Shown: positions 10,983-20,375 of the stretch, one piece after another
How the letters are laid out: each line of letters begins with the position of its first letter
Position numbering within the stretch: the first letter of the stretch is position 1
Source of the DNA: Sepiola atlantica
Taxonomy: Eukaryota; Mollusca; Cephalopoda; Sepiida; Sepiolidae
NCBI GenBank assembly: GCA_963556195.1
Contig: OY744532.1
Coordinates: 105,790,583-105,854,582 of the forward strand
Direction of reading: 5' to 3'
Length of the DNA stretch: 64,000 bases
Translations under genes and position numbers: made by a program
Notes under the pieces: generated by a model
The model's database searches: none
What the model was told of the DNA's origin: nothing
Seen by the model: the letters and a program-made list of their open reading frames with translations, nothing else

Positions 10983-12026
10983 GTTAGTTTGGCTCAACTA
11001 GTTTGATTAGTTTGGCTCAACTAGTTTGATTAGTTTGATCAACTAGGTTGATTAGTTTGGCTCAACTAGTTTGATTAGTTTGATCAACTAGTTTGATTAG
11101 TTTGATCAACTAGGTTGATTAGTTTGGCTCAACTAGTTTGATTAGTTTGATCAACTAGGTTGATTAGTTTGGCTCAACTAGTTTGATTAGTTTGGCTCAA
11201 CTAGTTTGATTAGTTTGATCAACTAGGTTGATTAGTTTGGTCAACTAGTTTGATTAGTTTGGTTCAACTAGTTTGATTAGTTTGATCAACTAGTTTGATT
11301 AGTTTGGTTCAACTAGTTTGATTAGTTTGGTCAACTAGTTTGATTAGTTTGGTTCAACTAGTTTGATTAGTTTGGTCAACTAGTTTGATTAGTTTGGTTC
11401 AACTAGTTTGATTAGTTTGATCAACTAGTTTGATTAGTTTGGTTCAACTAGTTTGATTAGTTTGATCAACTAGTTTGATTGGTTTGATCAACTAGTTTGA
11501 TTAGTTTGGTTCAACTAGTTTGATTAGTTTGATCAACTAGTTTGATTAGTTTGGTTCAACTAGTTTGATTAGTTTGGTCAACTAGTTTGATTAGTTTGGT
11601 TCAACTAGTTTGATTAGTTTGGTTCAACTAGTTTGATTAGTTTGATCAACTAGTTTGATCAGTTTGGTCAACTAGTTTGATTAGTTTGGTTCAACTAGTT
11701 TGATTAGTTTGATCAACTAGTTTGATTAGTTTGGTTCAACTAGTTTGATTAGTTTGGTCAACTAGTTTGATTAGTTTGGTTCAACTAGTTTGATTAGTTT
11801 GGTTCAACTAGTTTGATTAGTTTGATCAACTAGTTTGATTAGTTTGATCAACTAGTTTGATTGGTTTGATCAACTAGTTTGATTAGTTTGGTTCAACTAG
11901 TTTGATTAGTTTGGTTCAACTAGTTTGATTGGTTTGATCAACTAGTTTGATTAGTTTGGTTCAACTAGTTTGATTAGTTTGATCAACTAGGTTGATTGGT
12001 TTGATCAACTAGGTTGATTGGTTTGG
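10983..12026. repeat. 22-24 bp minisatellite, about 1.04 kb
   Basis: Units alternate between GATCAACTAGTTTGATTAGTTT, GGTTCAACTAGTTTGATTAGTT and GGCTCAACTAG variants, about 45 in all. The units contain dyad words (AACTAGTT, TTGATCAA). GGCTC variants cluster at the left, GGTTC in the middle and GATC throughout, a sign of local unit expansion. Confidence 0.95.
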
Positions 12027-12549
12027 CTATATATATGGGAAGTGAAAAAGCAAAAACCAAAAGATGTTTTTTTTTATGTATTCATCAACGGTTCGTCTTT
12101 ATTTGTAAGATTTCTTCAGGATGATAATTTAAAGAAAAATGTCATGCAAGTACATATAAATATTGGGTTGACATGATGGGTTGATGAGAAGTAGTAGCCA
12201 CTATTGGGAGCGCAGGACCACGGTCCGGGCTGAGAGAAGTCGGTGGCAGAGAGTGAAATGAATGTGGATGGCTGTGAGTGAAAAGGGGGAGTGGTGGGAG
12301 TGTTATTGAATTTGTCTTAGGGTAGGGGAGGGGGTGCTGAGGTTTTTGTCATGGTGAGGTGTAGCATGGATTTTGAGGGGCTGGGAAACCCAATATTTCT
12401 ATGTACTTGCATGACATTTTTCTTAAAATTATCATCCTGAAGAAGTCTTACAAATAAAGACGAAACGTTGATGAATACATAAAAAAAAAACATCTTTTGG
12501 TTTTTCCTTTTTCATTTCCCATTACGTCGGATTACTCTCATCCTTTCTT

Positions 12550-12550
<1 letters not shown>
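12027..12550. mobile_element. Fold-back Penelope-like element
   Basis: The left arm (about 12041-12180) and right arm (about 12386-12520) are inverted copies of one terminus ('AAAACATCTTTTGGTTTTTC', 'CATCCTGAAGAAGTCTTAC', 'CCCAATATTTCTATGTACTT'). In the right arm CTGAAGA 12437-12443, a GTCTT/AAGAC helix and GAAA 12462-12465 form an intact hammerhead-like core. In the left arm the GAAA position has mutated. The centre (GTGGATGGCTGTGAGTG) is shared with the fold-back at 38.3-39.1 kb. Confidence 0.6.

Positions 12551-12554
<4 letters not shown>

Positions 12555-12623
<69 letters not shown>
12555..12623. repeat. (TA)n(GA)n microsatellite
   Basis: TA to 12593, then GA. Confidence 0.95.
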
Positions 12624-12628
<5 letters not shown>

Positions 12629-12659
12629 TATGTAAATATAAGATAACCTCAAATTTCAA

Positions 12660-12970
12660 CAGAGATGATTCATTATCTTTCAGTAAGCACTACAAATTAC
12701 CTCCCTTGGATGAGGAAATCTTCAGCTTTTATTGTCGTTGGTTTGTTTGTTTTGTTTTTTTTGTTGCAAATTTCATTATTTTTCAGTGTTGATTTTAGCA
12801 CCAGGTGGAGCTCTTTTCTCAACGTGTTGGCAAATTTACTTATCCTCCATAGACTAGACCAATATTTCAAGAATGTCAGTTCCTGCAATTCATTATTAAA
12901 CACAGTTAAATTTAGCGCTGGCGATTTAGAGGGAAACAAGACTAAAGGGCTGATTTCCCACTACTTCATT
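12660..12970 (+). repeat. Dispersed repeat family R2
   Basis: Shares 'CAATATTTCAAGAATGTCAG', ACACCAGGTG-type and ATTAAACA..GTTA words with the reverse of 14632-14890 and with 19060-19660. Open frames on both strands are short and unlike any family I know. Confidence 0.6.
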
Positions 12971-12974
12971 TTTT

Positions 12975-13699
12975 AGTATATATTTATGTTTTGCTTATAA
13001 AGAAATAGATAGCAAATGAAAATAATTATAAGATTATGGTGAAGTGCAGAATGGTATTTAATCATCTTAGGCAGTCACTAGTTGTCACTACAAGTTTACT
13101 AAACATGATAACTTGTATCGAGTTACTTATTACACAGCCTATCTCTTCTTTCGTCTTGCTAATTAGGCACGTTCTTGTGCTTATTTGCATATCCATCAAA
13201 ACATTGATAAAAACATATTTTAATTCTTTCTTTCTTTCACACAATTCTTTAAAACATCAGTATAATTTCCAGTGTCATGGCTCCCTTCACAGGTCGCCAT
13301 TCCTGTTTAGTAACAAAACTGAAGGTTGTTGAACAGACAGGTGACTTTCGACTTCGTTTGAAATAAAAGTGCAAGTAACTAATTGCGCTTTTATTTCTGG
13401 CTTATTCCCGATTTCTGATGAACACATCATTTCGAAATCAAATCAACATGCAGTGAACACAGAGATTAGCCTATAAAACATATAATATAACCGGCTGCAT
13501 ATTGAATAGGTCAATTAAAGTTATCCTGTCCTAAGAAATAGTTATTAGCATTAGTCTGTCATCTAAACAACCCCTGACACCTGCATGAAGAAACCATTTC
13601 TATAGTTTTTCTCATCTGAGAACTTGCTTACTGGTGGGGACGAGGCGGTGGGAGTAGGAGAGGTAACTTGTTAGCATAGGGTTTAAATTGTTGGTTTTA

Positions 13700-13700
<1 letters not shown>
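12975..13700. other. Unassigned
   Basis: AT-rich sequence with two short frames on opposite strands (13036-13332 and 13244-13062). No motif or splice context supports either. Confidence 0.4.

Positions 13701-13707
<7 letters not shown>

Positions 13708-13731
<24 letters not shown>
13708..13731. repeat. (TA)n microsatellite
   Basis: Borders the Penelope-like fragment that follows. Confidence 0.95.
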
Positions 13732-13735
13732 AGAT

Positions 13736-14025
13736 ACATGAAAGAAGAGGGATAAACATGTACGAATGACAAATTTATTTCAACTTCAATTGTTCAATGC
13801 AAGGTGTACTCGGTAAAAACATGTTTATTATTCTTTCCATAAGCCAAGGCTTTTCAAAGATTAAAATCTTATCATCAGAGGAATTACATAGATGGATAAA
13901 TTGGCAGTGGAAAAGCCAAAATTCAAAATTTGAAAAAAATATTAAGTAATGGAGAGTGAGAGTGTGCGTGTAAAAGAAATATGGGGTCAGTCTAGTTGGT
14001 GAATGTTAGTTGATAAGGTGTCTGG

Positions 14026-14030
<5 letters not shown>
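13736..14030 (-). mobile_element. Penelope-like terminal repeat, copy A
   Basis: An inverted relative of 45640-45895: both share 'GGTGTACTCGGTAAAAACAT', AAGCCAAGGCTTTTC and 'AATTACATAGATGGATAA' words (here as written). On the minus strand CTGATGA is followed by an AAGAT/ATCTT hairpin and GAAA. TA tracts lie at both edges (13708-13731 and 14033-14063). Confidence 0.55.

Positions 14031-14032
<2 letters not shown>

Positions 14033-14063
<31 letters not shown>
14033..14063. repeat. (TA)n microsatellite
   Basis: TA dinucleotides. Confidence 0.95.
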
Positions 14064-14064
<1 letters not shown>

Positions 14065-14084
14065 TAGTTCTACCTACTACTACT

Positions 14085-14451
14085 GCTAGCGTCTGTAAGT
14101 ATAAATAATTTAATATTTATTTATTTATAAATATTATAGTAAGCCCCGTGAAAAAATTAAAGTCGAGCACTCTCGGTGATGTTAAAAATAGACTGTCAAA
14201 AAGCTCAAATGAAAAGTTTCGAATACGTTCGTTGAACACTCTCCCGACTAGTCCTCTATCTGTGCTCGCTTCTAGGTATATATAGATCTTAATTTCCCTT
14301 AATCATGCGACAGTAGATATGGCGACTGCTTACAGATTACAGGCTGACTCTGTGAACCATGTTTGTACATCCCGCCCGTCTGAAATTGTTATTTTACCGC
14401 ACTCATAAGAGCAATAAGCTTGAAACGCTAGCGTCTGTAAGTATAAATAAT
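14085..14451 (+). mobile_element. Retrozyme/Penelope-like monomer with hammerhead-like ends
   Basis: A 25-bp direct repeat beginning GCTAGCGTCTGTAAG lies at 14085-14109 and 14427-14451, 342 bp apart. Just before the second copy are CTCATAA (14402-14408; consensus CUGAnGA), an AGC/GCT mini-helix and an exact GAAAC (14422-14426) that runs into the palindrome CGCTAGCG and then the triplet GTC. In type I hammerheads of retrozymes and Penelope-like elements, the order is palindromic stem III, GUC cleavage site, stem I, CUGAnGA, helix II, GAAA, stem III. A possible stem I is TGT/GCA, then an internal loop, then AATAAT/GTTATT. The core carries two changes, so this copy is probably inactive. Confidence 0.6.
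14422..14435 (+). other. Predicted hammerhead GAAA, stem III and cleavage triplet
   Basis: GAAAC, the self-complementary CGCTAGCG and GTC are contiguous. Cleavage would fall after C14435, matching C14093 in the upstream repeat and defining a 342-nt unit. Confidence 0.5.
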
Positions 14452-14455
14452 CCAA

Positions 14456-14460
<5 letters not shown>

Positions 14461-14506
<46 letters not shown>

Positions 14507-14553
14507 TCCAATATTTATTTATATATATATATATATATATAAATAATCCAATA

Positions 14554-14628
<75 letters not shown>
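14461..14628. repeat. (TA)n tracts with short spacers
   Basis: Three TA blocks separated by AAATAATCCAATATTTATT, a piece of the retrozyme-like monomer repeated with the microsatellite. Confidence 0.9.
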
Positions 14629-14631
<3 letters not shown>

Positions 14632-14632
<1 letters not shown>

Positions 14633-14890
14633 CAAAAAAATGAAAATCTGCTGTTGGTATACTCCAAATGGTCGGCCTGAAATATAACTCTGTTTAATAA
14701 GAATTGCACGAACTGACATTCTTAAAATATTGGTAATTCTATAAAGGATTACCAAATTGAAAAAAAGAACTTCACCTGGTGTTAAAATAAACACTGAAAG
14801 TTAATGAACTCTATAAAAAAAAAGACACCAACAACAATAAAAACTGAAAATTTACTTATCCAATGACTCGCTACAGTTTACGATTTTTTG
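14632..14890 (-). repeat. Dispersed repeat family R2, inverted copy
   Basis: Matches the reverse complement of 12660-12970 over the ACACCAGGTG, 'ATATTTTAAGAATGTCAG' and GGCCGACCATTTGG words. Confidence 0.6.
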
Positions 14891-14910
14891 ACTAGATAAC
14901 TTAAAGAAAG

Positions 14911-14911
<1 letters not shown>

Positions 14912-14984
<73 letters not shown>
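14912..14984. repeat. (ATC)n microsatellite
   Basis: About 24 ATC units. In the sense of the neighbouring minus-strand LINE this is a (GAT)n 3' tail, as also seen at 45170 and 57373. Confidence 0.9.
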
Positions 14985-14986
<2 letters not shown>

Positions 14987-15004
14987 CTGTTACCCTAGTT
15001 AACA

Positions 15005-15880
15005 TCATGCTATTAACAATAGATTTCTAGTCAAGTCTGTCGAAACACCTAACTCCGAGGATATTGATGTGTTTTTTTTCATGCCGTTTTCAATGTGGGT
15101 GTCTGATAGTGATTTGAAGTCTTTTATCACTTGGTCGAGCCATTTCATCTTTAGTCGTCCTGCTAATCTTTTTTTAAGCTTTATGAAAGCTTGAAGTGCT
15201 TGACGGGCAGGTGTTTCTGAAATGGCCAAACCATGACAGTTTTCGGAAAACCAGAAGAGTAACCGACTCAAAGTAAGCAGCAAATATTGTTTTGTCAGAT
15301 TTAGTTCCTGATATTAAAGGTTTTCTGCTTTGGGTCGCTTACTTTTCTGGTTTGCCAAGTTTTGTACAAATTTTCATTTATTAATTTATTCATTAAATTG
15401 TTAGGTGAAAGTACAGAATAGTTAACAATGCCCCCCTCCCCATGTTAAGAATAGCTATCTAAATAATCTTCTGCAGCTTACTGACTGTGCTGAAATAATA
15501 ACGTTATTATTTAGAAAGCGTTGGGAGGGGGTGCTTTGTTAACTATTCTGTACTTTCACTTAACAATTTAAGTTGGGTACTCTTTTGGTTTTCCCAGTTT
15601 TTTTTTTAAAGTATAACAGCATTCCATGGTTTTGCTTCAGTGAGATTGTAGATATCTTTGTTTGAGACTGTCCTTGGTCAGTTGATTTGAATGACTCTTC
15701 TCAGTAACTTCCTTGGAAAAGCATCAATGTTGTTGTATTCTAATGGTCTGGTTTGCGTCCACAAGAAAAAAATGCTTTGGATGTATGTTGTAAGCATTCT
15801 CAGTTTCACTTCTTCACTGACATGCTGGCTGTTAAAAACAGATTCGTAGGTGTTATAATTTAACAATCGCATTCACCAGC
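15005..15880 (-). pseudogene. LINE reverse-transcriptase C-terminal fossil, split by a MITE
   Basis: Read on the minus strand, 15872-15678 encodes KLRMLTTYIQSIF and then FPRKLLRRVIQIN, the 'K..LL..YV.SI.LYG.E.W....QR.LLRRI.NI.W' stretch that follows the polymerase palm in RTE-like LINEs. It continues through an in-frame stop with RTVSNKDIYNLTEAKPW to about 15605. After an interruption, 15283-15005 resumes with TPARQALQAFIKLKKRLAGR and KMKWLDQVIKDF. The interruption holds a MITE (15393-15571). It is followed downstream by a (GAT)n tail. The copy is dead: stops, 5' truncation and an insertion. Confidence 0.75.
15393..15571. mobile_element. TTAA-flanked MITE inside LINE fossil
   Basis: Terminal inverted repeats of about 45 bp: 'ATTGTTAGGTGAAAGTACAG' onwards at left, and its complement ending CTTTCACTTAACAAT at right. 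TTAA lies at both outer edges (15393-15396, 15568-15571). The interior is about 85 bp with no coding capacity. TTAA duplication is typical of piggyBac-type insertion, but the end sequence is not the classic one. Confidence 0.65.
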
Positions 15881-16239
15881 AATGGTAATCGTTTATAAAT
15901 ATTTAGAAACGTCTTAGAAGCTTCTTTCATGGAACTTCAGCAGAAAAGAATATGTTGTGGTTCGTTTACAACTTTGCCATCCCTGATAGCAAACTTGATA
16001 CGCTTAAACTGACTCTGACCGCCATCTTTTATGCCAAACTTTGACTTCTTCATTAATTTGTCTGCTTTGTTTGCTGAATGGTGATCCAGCTAAAAAAGCC
16101 GCCTCTTACCTGATTCCTGCCAATAATCATACCAGCCGAGGTTCACCTTGCTACCATTCTGATAATCTAGCGACTGTGCTAAACTATCAACCCTTTCTAT
16201 GTCAGGATATGGTATCGTCCAGCTCAGTCTTAAGAGATG

Positions 16240-16440
16240 CACTCTCCTAGGCATTACCTCCACCTTCAGGAAGGTGGGGGTTATTACTAGCACTCCTACT
16301 GAGGAATGTCGATGTGTCTATTCTGTACTATTTTTGTATCTTTTCAGAGTGGCCCTTATTTGGGGGAGCTGGATCCCCCCCCCCCCATGTTTAACTGACT
16401 TCATATCTAACATTGCTGCAGTGCGAAACAGGTAAATAGT
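16240..16440 (+). mobile_element. Short-body U2-SINE, first of a head-to-tail array
   Basis: A body with 'TTCAGAGTGGCCCTTATTTG' and a C run, then 'CATATCTAACATTGCTGC' and GGTAAATA. The tail is decayed. The next unit begins at once. Confidence 0.5.
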
Positions 16441-16632
16441 GATACTTCAGGCTGAGATCAAAGTATAGTATCTGTTCTGGCCTCGATCGATGAAGAAGGG
16501 ATCCTTCTAAACTGAGGCAACTTTTACTTTTGTCCTAATTCAGAGTGCCCCTTTTTGTGGGGAGTTTGATTTTCCCCATTCTGAAAACCGACCTTGTGTC
16601 TAACTCTGCCCTCGTGGAGAGTCAAGTAAATA
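16441..16632 (+). mobile_element. Short-body U2-SINE, second unit
   Basis: The head GAGATCAAAGTATAGTATCT matches U2 ~20-42. It is followed by 'CCTTCTAAACTGAGGCAA', 'CTAATTCAGAGTGCCCC', and the tail 'CGACCTTGTGTCTAACTC', CTCGTGGAGAG, CAAGTAAATA. The tail is the short-body version of that on the long-body SINEs at 42 and 60 kb. Confidence 0.7.
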
Positions 16633-16700
16633 AGGACACTTGACTGTAGGATGAAAGTGTAGTATCTGTTCCTATCTATGTTCATTGTCCCCAGGAACTG
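16633..16700 (+). mobile_element. Truncated U2-like head, third unit
   Basis: 'GATGAAAGTGTAGTATCTG' then TTCCTATCTATGTTC, directly after the tail of the previous unit. No body follows. Confidence 0.5.
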
Positions 16701-16744
16701 TCGATCGCTCTTCAGCTATCGGCTTGTATCTATATTGATGATCC

Positions 16745-17150
16745 ATATTAGCGTTGTTGTTGTTTTCAAATTTCAATAAAAAACCACATAAACAATCATA
16801 CAAGCAATAACAAAAGCAAATAATAACGGGAATTGCCTCCTTTAATTGATAAAAATCATATAAAAATTACCCGATGCAAGGAAAAAAACTAAGCTACACA
16901 GAATTATCTGCCCACAAACAAAATAGAATACAGTTAGCAGTTATTAATGAATCAAAAGAGTAAAAAATAGCATTAAATAAAAGCAAAAATATAAAACCAA
17001 GAACAAAAAAGAATTTAAGAGAGAACAGAAAAACGGACATTCGTTAGCTATAAAATTGGATCGCCCAAGTGACTAGCAGCAATTCAGTGCCAAACGTTTA
17101 TGTAGAACCGGAAACAAATTAAGCATGACACTCTAAACGTGTTAGAGTCA
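16745..17150. other. AT-rich, nothing recognised
   Basis: A-rich sequence with no motif seen. Confidence 0.5.
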
Positions 17151-17213
17151 TCTGATAAATAGCCTACGGCATGAAACCAATGGTCATGGCTGATTAAAAA
17201 CATTATTTTATTC

Positions 17214-17215
<2 letters not shown>

Positions 17216-17270
<55 letters not shown>
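17216..17270. repeat. (TA)n microsatellite
   Basis: TA dinucleotides. Further tracts lie at 17455-17480, 17836-17896 and 18200-18223. Confidence 0.95.
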
Positions 17271-17273
<3 letters not shown>

Positions 17274-17330
17274 GTTTATAACTAAAAGGTAAACTTTTAG
17301 AGAGTTGAACCTATTGTGAGGTAAGGCAAA

Positions 17331-17448
17331 ATATATGATAAGTCAATGAAAATAATTAGACTTGCAAAGGGAAGCAAATCAAAATCTTCGGTTGTTCAGA
17401 AGATTTTGATTTGCTTCCCTTTGCAAGTCTAATTATTTTCATTGACTT

Positions 17449-17457
<9 letters not shown>
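17331..17457. repeat. Perfect 59-bp-arm palindrome
   Basis: Left arm 17331-17389, 9-base loop GGTTGTTCA (17390-17398), right arm 17399-17457, with no mismatch that I can see. The arms include ATAATTAGACTTGCAAAGGG. TA runs border both sides. Perfect identity implies a recent event or ongoing conversion. Confidence 0.9.
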
Positions 17458-17482
<25 letters not shown>

Positions 17483-17830
17483 TATTAATGACAATATATG
17501 TATTAGCATATAATATCAGTGCCCCTTTACTTTGCAGTCTCCTTAAAAGATTCATCTCGATGATTGTCAATTAGTGACAACAGAGCAAATATAAGTCAGG
17601 TTCATATTATATTCCAATAACCATGTTTTTATTTTATTATTTTTATTTTTATTTTTTCACATTTCCAAAAAACATTACATATAACGATATTAACATAAAA
17701 ATGTTGTTTGCCACAAGACAAATGAAACGGACCGTAAAAAATATATCTCACAGAAATGTTATGTTTTTTGGATAAATAGCCCACGGCACGAAACCAATGG
17801 TCATGGCTGATTAAAACATGTATTTTATTC

Positions 17831-17901
<71 letters not shown>

Positions 17902-18192
17902 TTAATGACAATATATGTATTAGCATATAATATCAGTGCCCCTTTACTTTGCAGTCTCCTTAAAAGATTCATCTCGATGATTGTCAATTAGTGACAACAG
18001 AGCAAATATAAGTCATGTTCAAAAAAACATAACATGTAACGATATTAACATAAACATGTTGTTTGGCACAAGACAAATGAAACGGACTGTAAAAAAATAT
18101 ATCTCACAGAAATGTTATGTTTTTTGGAAATGTGAAAAAATAAAAATAATAAAATAAAAACATGGTTATTGGAATATAATATGAACCTGACT

Positions 18193-18200
<8 letters not shown>
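17483..18200. repeat. Dispersed repeat family R3, three partial copies
   Basis: Minus-sense copy 17483-17700, a second at 17897-18022, and a plus-sense copy at 18023-18200. An internal inverted repeat (CACATTTCCAAAAAACAT and its complement) is visible. Related to 7080-7372. Confidence 0.65.
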
Positions 18201-18223
<23 letters not shown>

Positions 18224-18239
18224 TATTATTACACTGAAG

Positions 18240-18665
18240 CTGTGTTAACGTTTGTTCCCTCAAGGCTGTTTCCTATATAATTTAATAACACAAAATACAT
18301 GCTAAAATATTCCTTAGTTCTAGGATTGAGTTATGTTTTAAAAATCCATTTTAATTATTCGAATTAGTCGTAATTTTTAATTAACTGAACAAGTCACTGA
18401 TCTATCACTTAGCTATCTATGTATTTCTCTCACCCTCTCTCACTGTATGTTAATTCAACCATTCTCTAATAGTTTTAATGCCTCTGTGAGCATTTAGGAA
18501 AAGTGTGACTCTATCTTTAAATTGAATTTACATAGTGTGTTTGTACACACCATAAACACATATGTAAATTAGATAGCTTTACTTCTATATTATCCAGAAT
18601 GATAATATAGAAGTGTAGAGACTTATTATTTTAGTTATGCCAAAAGAATTTATGAATTTAAGAAT
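18240..18665 (+). repeat. Dispersed repeat family R5, uninterrupted copy
   Basis: Matches 33836-34205 plus 35447-35530 in order, including 'CTAGGATTGAGTTATG', 'CTATGTATTTCTCTCAC' and CTGTGAGCATTTAG. A hairpin (ACTTCTATATTATC and its complement, 18585-18615) is intact here. Confidence 0.75.
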
Positions 18666-18669
18666 GAAG

Positions 18670-19055
18670 TCAAAGGGGAACAAATAGTGTTGTATGTCCA
18701 AAATTTCAACGCCTAACAATGTTATCCAAGTGTACACGCATTTCAGAAACTCAAATTTATTTTCACTTTTTAACAGGATAAAAACTTAACTATTTAATTA
18801 CTTTCCTACTCAACACAGATTCTTCATCAACCCCAAAATGTGCAACGTGCAATAGAAATATTTCCAATAATTTCAAGATCTTAGATTAAATTAATTATTA
18901 GGACACATAGGTTCATTTTTTCATTGGAATACTATATGAAGCTGGATATCCTAATAGGAATATGATAATTTAGTATCTAAAATTTAATCATATTAAACAA
19001 TACTAAATAGCGAACGTGTCATGGGTAGTCTAGTAGATATATAAACATAGAAACA
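18670..19055. other. AT-rich, nothing recognised
   Basis: No motif seen. Confidence 0.5.
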
Positions 19056-19059
19056 CTGT

Positions 19060-19660
19060 GTTTGTTCTCCCTAAATGGTTATTCATAATTATCCTATGTT
19101 TACTAATCAATTGTAGGAAATAACCTTCTTATTATATTGGTCAAGTGTATGGAGAATTACCAAATCATTAAAAAAAGAGATCCATATGATGTTAAAATGA
19201 TGTTAACTGAAAATGAATGAACTTTATGAAAAGAGATAAAAAAATCCCTGAAGATTTCCTCATTCAAGGGAGGTAATTGATAATTCCCTTCCTGTATTTG
19301 TTAAGCAATTTTGTACTCACCGACTTTTGTGTGACAGGACGAATATTTATATACAAATAAATACGCATTGCTCTTTGTTATAGAGAGGAGGATTTTTAAT
19401 TGAATATCTGTTTATATTAGAAACTAAAAAAGAACATGTGGAGAACTGCTGTTTGCTTCTCGACACAAATGGTTAGCCCTAAATATAACTATGTTTACCA
19501 AAGAATTGCAGGAACTGACATTCTTGAAATATTGATTGAGTCTCTAAAGAGAATAAGCAAATTAATTAAACGAAAGTGTTTTTATTTTGTTTTAATCCTT
19601 AATACAAATTATTTATTTAGCCTGGTGACTATACACTGAAATGCATATGGATTTTTACAG
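19060..19660. repeat. Dispersed repeat family R2, two partial copies
   Basis: Minus-sense words at 19150-19290 and plus-sense words at 19440-19560 ('GCAGGAACTGACATTCTTG') match the 12.7 and 14.7 kb copies. Confidence 0.5.
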
Positions 19661-19917
19661 AATTAAATGACAGCGAACCCCATTCTAAATTTTTTGTCAT
19701 TAATGATTTAAGAAAAGAGTCTTAAGATTATTATTGATGAAACACGACATTTTCAGATTGTACAAAAGTTATTTTTAAATTGTGCAAAAGGTATTGTAAT
19801 TACAAACGAGAACTCTCTCTATATCACCCCCCTTTCTCTGACAACTGTAAAAAAATCGTTGACAAATTATTACATAGTAACATAAAAAATCAATATTAAA
19901 AACAAAATGTCTATATT

Positions 19918-20010
19918 CTGTCCGAGGCAATGCTGAAAAAGAATATATAAGCTTTGTGGGTGTGTCTTGTGTAGTTTTTGACTTTTAGTTAGGTATACAC
20001 TCATAGTCAA
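19918..20010 (+). repeat. Dispersed repeat family R4
   Basis: 'AGCTTTGTGGGTGTGTCTTG' and 'TTTTTGACTTTTAGTT' recur inverted at 47340-47470. Confidence 0.55.
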
Positions 20011-20069
20011 ACAACTTTCCTTTATATAATAGCTTATTGTATAAATGTTGTCTTTTTCTTTGGAAAACC

Positions 20070-20140
20070 ATCATCATCATCAGCAGCAGCAGCAGCAGCA
20101 TATTCGGTTTAACGTCCATTTTACTGGCATGAATTCTGTA
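20070..20140 (+). repeat. CAT/CAG tract with cephalopod-type repeat box
   Basis: (CAT)n(CAG)n is followed by 'GGTTTAACGTCCATTTTAC' and TGGCATGAA. From general knowledge, cephalopod genomes carry many copies of a repeat with 'TTTAACGTCC...CATGCTGGCATG'. This is the main lineage hint in the window. Confidence 0.5.
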
Positions 20141-20375
20141 ACCAAGAGTAATAGTTAAGAACATTTATTTAATACTTTTTATTATTTTTAATTTTTAAAA
20201 CGTGAACAATAGAAGACTTGCAAAAAGCTTTATTCTATTTTGAACAACTGATACACATGTAGTAAAATGTTACGCTTTCCTACTTAACTAAAGAGTTTTC
20301 CAAAAAGGGAGGTAATCATAAAAAAAGGGAGGTTACTCTCGATTACTTATTACATTTTCTCCCATGGTATCTTAA

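Larger units (their letters stand above)
17153..18022. repeat. Local tandem segmental duplication
   Basis: The block 'GATAAATAGCCTACGGCATG' to the TA tract and on to 'CAGAGCAAATATAAGTCAG' (17153-17603) recurs at 17768-18020 with few changes. The first copy carries a perfect palindrome (17331-17457) in place of a plain TA tract. Confidence 0.75.
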
